From Paenibacillus_AQ nitricinens (GTDB lineage Bacteria > Bacillota > Bacilli > Paenibacillales > Paenibacillaceae), in NCBI RefSeq assembly GCF_052056485.1, contig NZ_CP183948.1:3162001-3226000 (forward strand): DNA of 64,000 nt, read 5' to 3'. Position numbers and translations under genes: made by a program. Below, piece by piece: positions 35,181 to 43,772 of this stretch. The notes below the pieces were generated by a model. That model made no database searches, was not told the origin of the DNA, and was given only the letters and a program-made list of their open reading frames with translations. The first letter of the stretch is position 1; each line of letters starts with the position of its first letter.

Positions 35181-35233
35181 AAAAGTTCCCACTCCGGTCG
35201 TTCATCTAAACGGATAGAGAGGGTACTTTTTTA
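35181..35233 (+). terminator. Terminator after the lipoprotein gene
   Basis: AAAAGTTCCC pairs with GGGTACTTTT around an inner CCGGTCG...AACGG pairing, followed by a T run. Confidence 0.7.
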
Positions 35234-35339
35234 TTTTGCTCTCTGAAAAATAATGTTCATCTCAAGTGTTAAATAGCTGTAGTATCTATGGTTTATATCA
35301 TATGCTTGTCAGTCAGCCATTGGACTAAAGTTTAGCAGC

Positions 35340-36425
35340 CTAGGCTTCTATAATATTGTAGCGTGAATGCAAATACCAAATAAGTTCTCTACGGCTACTA
35401 ACTCCTGACTTGTTGAAAATAGACTTTAAATGATCCTGAACGGTGTATGCGGAAATATGTAGAGCAGAAGCCAATTCTTTAGTGGATAATCCGCGAATTA
35501 CACCGTGTAATAGCTGCTGCTCGCGTTCCGTCAAACGATACGCTTCAGCAATGATTGGAAGCATGTCAGCTGGACGTGCGGGTTCGAATGAAATAGCACA
35601 CTGGAACTGACCGTCGGAAGCGTGAAGACGGCTTGCCCGAATGACTAAATACGGCCCCTCATTCATACGGATGCATACCTTAGGAGTTCCCGTAGATTCG
35701 GAGGGGCTGTTGAGCGCTTGCGTGCTAACCGCACGGATTGGCCGTGGCAGGATATGAGCATCGATCTTTTCCAATGATCGAAGTTTATCTAACCAGCGAT
35801 CCGCTGTGGGATTGGAGGAGAGAAGAGCAAATTGATTAGATAGAACAGCAATGCCGGAACCATAATGATTATCAAGCCAAGTCTCATCTCGCTCAGGAAG
35901 CTCAAGACTGAAAGCACGTATTCTGGTGGCAATGAGAGGGATGAGCGAGGCGATCCAGTCATATTCTTCTGGTAAGAACTTTGATTGCTCCGCTTTCCTG
36001 TACAACGTCAAATACCCCCAACATGCTTCTCCAAGAATTAGCACTGCACGTAGTTCATCCCCAAAACCTGCTGGATTCAAAACCTTTCGATATCTAGCGC
36101 TTCGCTCGGGTTGCTGCTCGGTTGCTTCGTATAATGTAGCGACAAGAAGTTTGTGATTAACCATTTGCTCATAGCTGTTCACATCCTCCTCACCATATTC
36201 ATTCTGGAACAAGTGGGGATGAATGGACTCCACATGATCTTCCGTAACTGCACCCGTAGAAAGCAATGTCTGTGGATCAACATGAGTACAGCAAGCAGCA
36301 TCAAAAGGAACAGCTTCACGTAAAAGAGACAGCAAGGAAGTACGGTAGTGATGTGATGAATCAGTAACCATTCCTAGCTTAATGATTTGTTTCTTTATTT
36401 GACTGAAATGTTTATTAGTGTTCAT
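35340..36425 (-). CDS. LuxR-family transcriptional regulator
   Basis: A 361-residue regulator. The C-terminal LuxR helix-turn-helix is at about 298-355 (LTEREQQLLHGVIRGLSTKE, then SAYTVQDHLKSIFNKSGVSS). The N-terminal 290 residues look like a GAF/PAS-type sensor (LREAVPFDAACCTHVDPQTL; YGSGIAVLSNQFALLSSNP). It is transcribed divergently from the saccharopine-dehydrogenase-like gene, which it may control. A 14-bp palindrome lies between them. The signal is unknown. Confidence 0.82.
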   Translation of the reverse strand: MNTNKHFSQIKKQIIKLGMVTDSSHHYRTSLLSLLREAVPFDAACCTHVDPQTLLSTGAVTEDHVESIHPHLFQNEYGEEDVNSYEQMVNHKLLVATLYEATEQQPERSARYRKVLNPAGFGDELRAVLILGEACWGYLTLYRKAEQSKFLPEEYDWIASLIPLIATRIRAFSLELPERDETWLDNHYGSGIAVLSNQFALLSSNPTADRWLDKLRSLEKIDAHILPRPIRAVSTQALNSPSESTGTPKVCIRMNEGPYLVIRASRLHASDGQFQCAISFEPARPADMLPIIAEAYRLTEREQQLLHGVIRGLSTKELASALHISAYTVQDHLKSIFNKSGVSSRRELIWYLHSRYNIIEA

Positions 36426-36463
36426 TGGGTAGACCTCTAGTCATGAATGTAGTATAACGAACC

Positions 36464-36477
36464 CCCACATTTGTGGG
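36464..36477. promoter_or_regulatory. 14-bp palindrome between luxR-type gene and divergent oxidoreductase
   Basis: CCCACA-TT-TGTGGG is a perfect inverted repeat 39 bases upstream of the regulator's ATG. It is a plausible operator for the LuxR-family protein. Confidence 0.45.
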
Positions 36478-36505
36478 ATAGTGAACGAAAGCGAAATCCG
36501 TATAA

Positions 36506-36535
36506 TTGAGAATGATTATTAATTAACTCTATTAT
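36506..36535 (+). promoter_or_regulatory. Candidate promoter overlapping a Fur-box-like site
   Basis: TTGAGA (36506-36511) and TATTAT (36530-36535), spacer 18. TGAGAATGATTATTA at 36507-36521 matches 12 of the 14 defined positions of the Fur 7-1-7 box TGATAATNATTATCA and covers the -35 element. Confidence 0.5.
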
Positions 36536-36553
36536 ATAGGATGCGGTGATAAA

Positions 36554-37657
36554 ATGCAGGATAAAGAAGATATTGTTGTCGTTGGTGGTTATGGACATGT
36601 AGGGCGTACGATATGTGAAATATTAGAGAAGAAGTACCCAGGTAAAGTAGTTGCTGCCGGGAGAAGTCTTGAAAAAGCAGAGCAGTTCAGTCAATCAACA
36701 CACGGTAAAGTTAAGCCGTTGCAGTTAGATATCAATAAGCCGTTACCTGCACATTTACTAGATCGAGTGAAACTAGTTATTATGTGTTTGGATCAAACGA
36801 ATACGGATTTTGTAAAAGCTTGCTTTCGCAGTGGAACGCATTATGTAGATGTATCTGCGAGCGGTCCGTTTTTATCTCAAATTGAGGCATATCGTGAGCT
36901 GGCTGCACAACATGGGTCTAGTGCTGTTCTTAGTGTAGGGCTTGCACCCGGTATTACCAATCTTATGGCACTTGAAGCTGAAAGACAGATAGAACAAACG
37001 GAAGAAATCGAAATCGCAATTATGCTCGGACTTGGTGATTCTCATGGGAAGGCAGCGATCGAATGGACGGTGAATAGTTTAGGAGAAACGTTCGAAGTGA
37101 AGCAGGATAATCGTCTAGTAGAGGTGGAGAGTTTCACTGACCGCAAATCTTATCATTTTGGCGATAATTTAAAGAGCCATTATGCGTATCGTTTCCCCTT
37201 CTCAGATCAACAGACACTTGCCCGAACGCTCAAAGCATCGTCCATCTCCACACGTTTCTGTCTAGATTCGGCCGTTGTTACCAAAATACTGGCATTAGTT
37301 AAAATAACAAAAGCCGTTCGTTTACTGAAGACAGGCGGGGTGAATAGGTCAATTGTTCGCGCCATGGAGAGGTTCCATTTAGGTAGTGACCGGTTCGCGA
37401 TCAAGGTTGAGGCTCGTGGAACAAATCGTGAGGGGAAGCCCATGTTTGCTGATCTTTTGCTGCAAGGGAAAAATCAATCCATCGTTACGGCAAAAGTGAC
37501 TGCAGCAGTCTCAAAGCTACTGTATGATTCACCATTTCCGGGAGGTATATATCATATTGAGCAGATCACAGATCTAGCTTATGTTCAAAAGGAATTAGGA
37601 GCAGCTCTATCGCTGGACATCCAAGTAAAGGAGCATAATACAGATAAATCAAAATAG
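36554..37657 (+). CDS. Saccharopine dehydrogenase-family NAD(P)-binding protein
   Basis: A 367-residue oxidoreductase. The Rossmann motif VVVGGYGHVGRTICE has the GxGxxG glycines at 12, 14 and 17. FRSGTHYVDVSASGPFLSQI and SVGLAPGITNLMA are the conserved saccharopine-reductase-like segments. The C-terminal part is a substrate-binding domain. True lysine-pathway enzymes occur in other contexts, so a broader role (opine-type or amino-acid reduction) is likely. The Fur-box-like site at the promoter suggests iron control; that is inference. Confidence 0.78.
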   Translation: MQDKEDIVVVGGYGHVGRTICEILEKKYPGKVVAAGRSLEKAEQFSQSTHGKVKPLQLDINKPLPAHLLDRVKLVIMCLDQTNTDFVKACFRSGTHYVDVSASGPFLSQIEAYRELAAQHGSSAVLSVGLAPGITNLMALEAERQIEQTEEIEIAIMLGLGDSHGKAAIEWTVNSLGETFEVKQDNRLVEVESFTDRKSYHFGDNLKSHYAYRFPFSDQQTLARTLKASSISTRFCLDSAVVTKILALVKITKAVRLLKTGGVNRSIVRAMERFHLGSDRFAIKVEARGTNREGKPMFADLLLQGKNQSIVTAKVTAAVSKLLYDSPFPGGIYHIEQITDLAYVQKELGAALSLDIQVKEHNTDKSK

Positions 37658-37682
37658 AATAATTTGTGTATAGAAAAATTGA

Positions 37683-37712
37683 AAGAAGCTTGATGAGTCA
37701 GGCTTCTTTTTC
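37683..37712 (+). terminator. Terminator after the oxidoreductase
   Basis: AGAAGCTTGA/TCAGGCTTCT hairpin with a small loop and T run. Confidence 0.75.
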
Positions 37713-37822
37713 GTAACCGAATAGCGTTTTGACCGTATTAACTGATGAACATTTCATTCAGGAAGAAATTCTGATTTCCTAATGGGTCATGTTAACAAAA
37801 AGAGAAGTTGAGGTCATCACCT

Positions 37823-40207
37823 ATGAATGAAGAATTTACAGATCACGCGGATACAGCATACCCGATCGCTGAGCGGAAGGCAGCTCAGTATTTTACATCT
37901 CTTCGTGAACAGTTCAAAGAAAAAACTTACGTGACTACCTTAACTGAAGATTTTCGGTTGTGGAAGAAGAATCACATTCATCGTCGTTCATGGTTGTCCT
38001 TTTTATCTAGAGGAAAAAGGAAACCTGATTCTAAGGATTACCATAGATATCTAGGATGGCTGAATCAAACCGGTAAATTGGAAGATTATTTGGATCGAAG
38101 CGTTTCTTATCTTTATATGAGAGATCTGGGGCAAGCTTTGGATGCACCGAACACACAAATCCGAATTAAGCGTATGGTTGCCGACATTAGAAATCAGATG
38201 ATTCATCCGGGTTCGTCCAATTCGGGGGATCAGTCAGATTTTATGAGTTTTACGGGGATTTATCGTTGGGCTCAGAAGGAAGGCGTTGAAACTGCTACGA
38301 TTTGGGTGATAGACAAACTTAAGCAGGTGTCAGCACATCTTCCGAAGGAAATGAATCCTGAGCAAGCGCAGCGCAAATTGATAAAGATCATCATAGGAGT
38401 AATTCTTCATGTGATGGAAGAGATGGATGATAAAGTATCGGCTGTGGAGCGGGCCGCAAGAATTGGTGAAGCAATTAGGCTTGGTTATTCGTATGGCTTA
38501 ACTTATCCATTTATTGATGATCTTCTTGATTCCAGTGTCTTAACCGACCCTGAGAAAGAACAATATTCTCAAATGATACGCATGGCGATCCTTAATAGAG
38601 TTGTGCCGGAATTGGGTGAATGGTCCGGAGAGAATATACCGTTCCTTCGATTTGTACATTCGGAGCTCAAGGAGGCTTTTGAGTATATTAGGGGATATCA
38701 GCGGCCAGAAATGCAGAATACATTCTTCGAGCAGTCCTTTGTGTTTTTTCATTCCCAGGAGTTGGATCGTATGAAGAATCTATCTAACCCTGAATACAGT
38801 AATGAAGAACTTTTTATACCCATCATTTTAAAATCCTCTTCTTCCCGTTTAATTGTCCGATCCGTAATTAGTGCTCCAACCGATGACGGATTTGATCAAC
38901 GTACTTTCTTCTATGGGCTTTACAATCAGCTCGCGGATGATTTTGCGGATATGTTTGATGATATGGAAATGGGAGCGGTAACTCCCTATACATATTATTT
39001 AAAATACCGTGGTCAACGTTCAGATCTGATCAACCCTTTTGAACTATACTGGACGGTCATCTCCCATTTAATACACACGGTGTATCAATCTGATCCTAAA
39101 ACCCGTGAGGTCATATTAGATCGAGCCATCAATGGTCTCAAGCGCTGTAAAGAACGTGTAGGTGTTGAAAAGTATAAAGAGATCATGGAGATCTTCGCTT
39201 CGGGTCAACCAGAATTTAATCGACTTGTACAGCAGTTGGTGCAGAAAGCGGACGATGTGGATTTTTTCGATAAACTACTTCGGGACCAGTTGCTTTTGAA
39301 TTTAAAAAACAGTAAGAAGGAAAAAGTGGAGTTTCGAGAAACGATTCAAAAGGTCCGTGATCAAGTCAATAACCAATTGCTGATATTCAAGCCAGACGAG
39401 ACACCAGCCATGAAAGAACTGCTTATTGATGCGGCTAACTATAGTCTAGAAGGAGATGGCAAGCGCATAAGGCCTATATTAACATGGGTCATGGGCGTTA
39501 ACGAATATGGTCTTGATGAATCGGCAATTATACCGCTTCTTCGATCTTTGGAATATATGCATACGGCTTCCCTAATCTTCGATGATCTTCCGTCCCAGGA
39601 TAATGCCTCAACCCGAAGAGGTCGTGCAACGCTGCACGAAGTGTACAATAGCTCCACGGCGGAATTAACCGGTCTGTTTTTGATTCAGAAGTCGATCGAG
39701 GAACAGGCGTCACTTCATTCTTTTGATGCTAAAGCTGTGCTTGCCTTAATGCAATATTCAGCCCAAAAAGCAGGAGATACTTGTATGGGGCAGGCGATGG
39801 ATTTGAATTCTAAGGGACAAACGCTGACACTAGAGCAATTAAATATGATTTGTTTCTATAAGACTGGAATTGCCTTTGAAGCTTCACTAGTGATGCCAGC
39901 CATTCTTGCTCAGGTGCAGGGGTCAGAAATTCAGTCTCTGAAAAAATTTGCCTACCATGCGGGAATTGCTTTTCAGATTAAAGATGATTTGCTTGATTTG
40001 GAAGGGGATCATCATTTATTAGGCAAGCCGATCGGTCAGGATGTGGAGAATAACAATTCGACATTTGTATCGATCCTTGGGGCCGATGGTGCGCGAAAAG
40101 AGATGTGGGAGCACTACTGTCTCGCCATGGAAGCATTGAAGGAGATTCCTCGTAATATTGCTTTTCTAAAGCATTTATTGAATTATATGATTAATCGAAA
40201 TCGATAA
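37823..40207 (+). CDS. Two-domain isoprenoid synthase-like protein
   Basis: A 794-residue cytoplasmic protein. The C-terminal third (about 500-794) is a recognisable trans-polyprenyl diphosphate synthase: first Asp-rich motif DDLPSQD at 587-593, the RRGRATLH segment, and second motif QIKDDLLD at 718-725. The N-terminal 480 residues are all-helical and carry their own acidic pair: IDDLLD at 231-236 and QLADDFAD at 369-376, about 140 residues apart, the spacing and pattern of class I isoprenoid synthases or terpene cyclases. It may be a fused prenyltransferase and cyclase, or one half may be regulatory. ATG 37823 follows GAGGT; a TTG at 37808 is in frame. The product is unknown. Confidence 0.75.
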   Translation: MNEEFTDHADTAYPIAERKAAQYFTSLREQFKEKTYVTTLTEDFRLWKKNHIHRRSWLSFLSRGKRKPDSKDYHRYLGWLNQTGKLEDYLDRSVSYLYMRDLGQALDAPNTQIRIKRMVADIRNQMIHPGSSNSGDQSDFMSFTGIYRWAQKEGVETATIWVIDKLKQVSAHLPKEMNPEQAQRKLIKIIIGVILHVMEEMDDKVSAVERAARIGEAIRLGYSYGLTYPFIDDLLDSSVLTDPEKEQYSQMIRMAILNRVVPELGEWSGENIPFLRFVHSELKEAFEYIRGYQRPEMQNTFFEQSFVFFHSQELDRMKNLSNPEYSNEELFIPIILKSSSSRLIVRSVISAPTDDGFDQRTFFYGLYNQLADDFADMFDDMEMGAVTPYTYYLKYRGQRSDLINPFELYWTVISHLIHTVYQSDPKTREVILDRAINGLKRCKERVGVEKYKEIMEIFASGQPEFNRLVQQLVQKADDVDFFDKLLRDQLLLNLKNSKKEKVEFRETIQKVRDQVNNQLLIFKPDETPAMKELLIDAANYSLEGDGKRIRPILTWVMGVNEYGLDESAIIPLLRSLEYMHTASLIFDDLPSQDNASTRRGRATLHEVYNSSTAELTGLFLIQKSIEEQASLHSFDAKAVLALMQYSAQKAGDTCMGQAMDLNSKGQTLTLEQLNMICFYKTGIAFEASLVMPAILAQVQGSEIQSLKKFAYHAGIAFQIKDDLLDLEGDHHLLGKPIGQDVENNNSTFVSILGADGARKEMWEHYCLAMEALKEIPRNIAFLKHLLNYMINRNR

Positions 40208-40215
40208 TTGATTAT

Positions 40216-40247
40216 GAAGTGTTGGCTTGATTGCCAGCACTTTTTTA
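40216..40247 (+). terminator. Terminator of the isoprenoid-synthase gene
   Basis: AAGTGTTGGC-TTGATT-GCCAGCACTT and a long T run. The arms are identical to those of the terminator at 52307. Confidence 0.92.
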
Positions 40248-40291
40248 ATTTTTTTTTTTATTTTTCACTTAATAAAACTAATTGATTTTTA

Positions 40292-40320
40292 TTGTTTGTA
40301 ATTGTTTTCGAGTGTATGAT
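40292..40320 (+). promoter_or_regulatory. Promoter of the sugar isomerase/oxidoreductase operon
   Basis: TTGTTT (40292-40297) and TATGAT (40315-40320), spacer 17. ATTGATTTTT just upstream (40281-40290) recurs in reverse complement near the deoR-type promoter at 43153-43162. Confidence 0.6.
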
Positions 40321-40352
40321 AGATTGAAGAAGGGGTGAAGGAGGTGTAACTT

Positions 40353-41168
40353 GTGAAGCTGGGAATTTTCTCGAAAATATATTTGAACGATGATCTGGAG
40401 ACCGCCTTACACAAAATCAAAGCCCAAGGGATGAGTACGGTTCAATTCAATTTTGCTAACGTAGGGTTGGCGAGCTTACCTAAAGAAATTACTCAGGAGA
40501 TCATCCTTCAAATCAAAGAAGCAACCATGAACAGTGGGGTTAGCATTGCTGTGATCTCAGGGACTTTTAATGCGCTGGAGCTGAATGAAGGGAAGAAAGC
40601 CGAGAACCAGCAATGTTTTAACAATGTAGTTGAAGCTGCAGCAGCATTAGCGGTGCCGTTTGTTTCTATTTCTACAGGAAGTTTGAATCAAGAAGATTTT
40701 TGGAGTCCTCATCCGGAGAATCATACAGAGAGAGCATGGTCACTATTGCATGATAGTCTTGCCTGGATGCTTGAAATTGCCGAAGCCAATCAAGTGACTT
40801 TAGTATTTGAACCTGAACAAGCCAATGTGGTGAGTACGGCAGAGGATGCTTTAAGACTACTAAGAAATCTGGATACACCTTATCTTAAGCTTCTGTACGA
40901 TGCGGCAAATCTTGTAACTCCAAAGGATCATAAAGATCTCCTTGGTAAAATCGAAAAAACGTTAACCGCGCTGAAGGATTACATAGCCATTGCCCATTGC
41001 AAAGATGCTTTAGTCACCGAAGAGAAGATCATTTTTGCAGCTGTGGGGAAAGGGAACTTGCCTTTAAGAGAATATCTAAATGAATTAAGTAAGACTTATG
41101 ATGGGCCCGTTATTATGCATGGGTTAGAGGTAGATGACGTAACGTTTGCTTTGAATTACCTTAGGTAG
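40353..41168 (+). CDS. Sugar phosphate isomerase/epimerase-like TIM-barrel protein
   Basis: A 271-residue AP-endonuclease-2/xylose-isomerase-like TIM barrel. The metal-ligand strands are visible as LVFEPEQANV, KLLYDAANLV, IAHCKDAL and the final VIMHGLEVDD. GTG 40353 is preceded by GAAGGAGGTG. It is followed 18 bases later by a Gfo/Idh/MocA dehydrogenase, a pairing usual in inositol or ketose catabolism. A DeoR regulator lies convergent downstream. The exact sugar is unknown. Confidence 0.82.
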   Translation: MKLGIFSKIYLNDDLETALHKIKAQGMSTVQFNFANVGLASLPKEITQEIILQIKEATMNSGVSIAVISGTFNALELNEGKKAENQQCFNNVVEAAAALAVPFVSISTGSLNQEDFWSPHPENHTERAWSLLHDSLAWMLEIAEANQVTLVFEPEQANVVSTAEDALRLLRNLDTPYLKLLYDAANLVTPKDHKDLLGKIEKTLTALKDYIAIAHCKDALVTEEKIIFAAVGKGNLPLREYLNELSKTYDGPVIMHGLEVDDVTFALNYLR

Positions 41169-41186
41169 AATAGGGGGACTAAATAT

Positions 41187-42260
41187 ATGAATAAGGAAAC
41201 GAAATTGTTGAATATTGGGGTGCTAGGCTGTGGTCAGATTTCTCAGGCGGCTCATTTTGATTCCATTAAAAGATCACGGAATGCTAATCTATATGCGATC
41301 TGTGATGTGGACGAATATTTACTCCAAAGAATGAATGCTATCTATGAACCGGATAAGGTTTATACGGACTATGATCAAATGCTGGCAGACCCTAACGTTG
41401 ATGCTGTAGTTATCGGAATAGCGGATCAATTTCATGTGGAGGCTGCAAAACAAGCCGTGCGAGCAGGGAAACATGTCTTGGTAGAAAAGCCATTGGGTGT
41501 ATCGATCGAAGAAGCGGAGGAATTAAAAGAACTTGTGGATCGTACGGATCTCAGAGTGCAAGTGGGAAATATGAAGAGATTTGACCCTGGTATAGTGGCT
41601 GCAAAAGAATTTGTTGATCATGAAATGGGTGAGATTATTGGCCTAAAAGCTTGGTATTGTGATTCCACCTATCGATATACGGTCACCGAGAATGTTCAGC
41701 CAGTAATCATCTCCGGTAACAAAATGAAGAGACCGGCTGGAGATCCAAAAGCGAATAAGGAACGTTATTATATGTTAGGTCATGGAAGCCATTTGTTTGA
41801 TACCGCAAGATATCTAGGTGGGAATATTGTAAGTGTTAAGGCGTGGAATACACAAAAGTTCGGTGCTTATTGCTGGTTTATTACGGCGGAGTTCGAAAGT
41901 GGCTTTGTAGCCCAATTGGATTTGACCATTGCGGTTCGAATGGATTGGCATGAAGGATTTCAAATTTATGGGGAGTTTGGATCTGTAATGGGCAAGACTT
42001 ATAATCCTTGGACTCTAAAATCAAGTGATGTAGAAATTTTTAAAGCTAGTGATAACAGCTATCACAGACTGCTCGGAGCAGATGGTCATTTTTATAGATT
42101 ACAGATTGAAGGTTTCGCAGATTCTGTTTTGCATCATAAGCCCGGTGTAGGGGCGACGATTGAGGATGGGTTGGCTACCCTGCGAGCGATGCTGGCGGTT
42201 GAAGAATCGGTTAAGACTGGTAATACAATTTACCTGAGTGACGTTTCTGGTTATTTGTAA
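41187..42260 (+). CDS. Gfo/Idh/MocA family sugar oxidoreductase
   Basis: A 357-residue NAD(P)-dependent dehydrogenase. The Rossmann motif GVLGCGQISQAAH starts near residue 11, the conserved VEKPLG (Glu-Lys-Pro) follows, and the C-terminal beta-sheet substrate domain contains YYMLGHGSHLFDTARYLGG with a catalytic-type His. It likely oxidises a cyclitol or sugar 3-hydroxyl together with the isomerase upstream. A terminator follows. Confidence 0.87.
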   Translation: MNKETKLLNIGVLGCGQISQAAHFDSIKRSRNANLYAICDVDEYLLQRMNAIYEPDKVYTDYDQMLADPNVDAVVIGIADQFHVEAAKQAVRAGKHVLVEKPLGVSIEEAEELKELVDRTDLRVQVGNMKRFDPGIVAAKEFVDHEMGEIIGLKAWYCDSTYRYTVTENVQPVIISGNKMKRPAGDPKANKERYYMLGHGSHLFDTARYLGGNIVSVKAWNTQKFGAYCWFITAEFESGFVAQLDLTIAVRMDWHEGFQIYGEFGSVMGKTYNPWTLKSSDVEIFKASDNSYHRLLGADGHFYRLQIEGFADSVLHHKPGVGATIEDGLATLRAMLAVEESVKTGNTIYLSDVSGYL

Positions 42261-42298
42261 AAGATGAGCACAATCTTCAATGGTGTTCATCTTTTTTT
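42260..42298. terminator. Terminator between convergent genes
   Basis: AAAGATGAGCAC pairs with GTGTTCATCTTT, with T runs; it can serve the sugar operon. Confidence 0.8.
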
Positions 42299-42317
42299 GT
42301 GCATTATTAGGAATAGT

Positions 42318-43073
42318 CTATACTGTAACCACGTTAACGCCAAGTCTTTGATAGGTATCAATAATCTTATGATCTACTGTATTTTCAGTGATTAAATAGT
42401 CTAATGAGGATACATTGGCTACAAAAAAAGTTGATATTTTCTCCAGCTTCTCTTTCGTAGCTATAGCGATAACCATAGAGGACTGTTCAAAAAGTTGATT
42501 CTTAATAATGGATTCTTCATAAGAGGGAACGGTTATGCCCACTTTGGAATCCAGCGTGGATACGCCAAGGATGGTTAAATCCAAATGAATTTGCTGAATC
42601 GCTCTAAGTGTTGAGGCTCCGAATAAAACTTGGTTCTTTTTATCAAGATCGCCACCTAACAAGGTTACACTTGCTTTTGACAACCGGCACAACGATAACG
42701 CAATCGAAGGGGAATTGGTAATAATTCTTCCATCAAAAAACTCTGGGATGTTCTCAGCTACTTTTAGATTCGTAGATCCGCCATCAATAAAGATAACCTT
42801 AGAATTCTCAATAAGAGTGCAAGCTCGTTTCGCTAACTCCGTTTTGGTCTGGCTATTTAATTCTACACGTGAATTGAAATCCTTCATGTCGCTGATAAGG
42901 CTATGGGCTCCCCCATGAATTCGCTTGAGAAGTCCCATCTTCGACAGGCTTTGTAAGTCTTTTCGAATGGTATCTTCGGTTACATTTAATTCTTGTGTTA
43001 ATTCTTGGACAACAACGCGGCCTTCCGTCTCTACTTTTTTCAGGATGTATGCCTGTCTGTCAGCTTTAAGCAC
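42318..43073 (-). CDS. DeoR/GlpR-family repressor
   Basis: A 251-residue sugar-responsive regulator. The N-terminal DeoR helix-turn-helix reads RQAYILKKVETEGRVVVQEL then NVTEDTIRKDLQSLSKMGLL and KRIHGGAH. The C-terminal DeoRC domain has KVIFIDGGSTNLKVAENIP, the sugar-phosphate-binding loop. GTG 43073 follows GAAGGTG and gives the usual family length; the longer frame from 43115 lacks a ribosome site. It is convergent with the isomerase/dehydrogenase pair, its likely target. Confidence 0.87.
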   Translation of the reverse strand: MLKADRQAYILKKVETEGRVVVQELTQELNVTEDTIRKDLQSLSKMGLLKRIHGGAHSLISDMKDFNSRVELNSQTKTELAKRACTLIENSKVIFIDGGSTNLKVAENIPEFFDGRIITNSPSIALSLCRLSKASVTLLGGDLDKKNQVLFGASTLRAIQQIHLDLTILGVSTLDSKVGITVPSYEESIIKNQLFEQSSMVIAIATKEKLEKISTFFVANVSSLDYLITENTVDHKIIDTYQRLGVNVVTV

Positions 43074-43160
43074 CGATTCACCTTCTTTCACAAAAATGCT
43101 TTCAAGGATATACATAACGTTACTATTTTACAACATAACAAATAAATTTGAAAAAAATCA

Positions 43161-43188
43161 ATCGTTTTTACGGTCAACTCCGTCTTAC
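43161..43188 (+). promoter_or_regulatory. Possible ECF promoter of the 43.2-kb sigma factor
   Basis: CGTCTTAC at 43181-43188 is the same -10-like string as in the sigV and oatA promoters. The upstream ATCGTTTTT is a weaker -35-like match at similar spacing. Cross-control between the two ECF systems is conceivable. Confidence 0.4.
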
Positions 43189-43245
43189 TTATATGATATG
43201 AGGGGGATGTTCCTTCCTGAATAAAGACAGAGGGGGTGGTGGAAG

Positions 43246-43752
43246 GTGGAAAACACAATGGATGAGATCAGAATGGTAGATTTTGCGCAAATGGATGAAG
43301 AGGCTTTTTTTAGTCGTTTATATGTGGAGCATCGAAAAATGTATGCCATAGCCTATAGTTATCTGCGAACAGAGGCTGATACGCTGGAAGTGATCCAAGA
43401 AGCGTCATGCAGAGCATGGATGAAACGCAAAAAATTAAAGGATGAGCAGTCCTTCAAACCTTGGCTTATTCGAATAACGATCAATTGCTGTATGGATGAG
43501 CTTCGGCGTAAAAAACGTGTGGTGCCTACGGAAAAGATCATTGAGAAAGCGGCTCGGGAAATGAAAAGTAATGATCGAATTGATCTAGAGCGTGCGATGA
43601 ATCGGATAAAGCCTAAGTATCGGCATGTCGTAACGCTTAAATATTATCATGACATGACCACTATCGAAATTGCCAAAGTGCTAAAACGACCAGAAGGTAC
43701 CATTAAGACTTGGCTGCGAGAGGGACTCAAACAGCTTCGGAGCTATCTATAG
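43246..43752 (+). CDS. ECF RNA polymerase sigma factor
   Basis: A 168-residue extracytoplasmic-function sigma factor. Region 2 is KMYAIAYSYLRTEADTLEVI and FKPWLIRITINCCMDELRRK. Region 4 is RIKPKYRHVVTLKYYHDMTT with PEGTIKTWLREGLKQLRSYL. The GTG start (43246) follows AGGGGGTGG; ATG 43258 is an alternative. It is cotranscribed with a DUF4179 membrane anti-sigma. The target genes are probably the downstream transporter cluster, but no repeated promoter proves it. Confidence 0.87.
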   Translation: MENTMDEIRMVDFAQMDEEAFFSRLYVEHRKMYAIAYSYLRTEADTLEVIQEASCRAWMKRKKLKDEQSFKPWLIRITINCCMDELRRKKRVVPTEKIIEKAAREMKSNDRIDLERAMNRIKPKYRHVVTLKYYHDMTTIEIAKVLKRPEGTIKTWLREGLKQLRSYL

Positions 43753-43772
43753 TAATATTGGAGGTGAACGGA

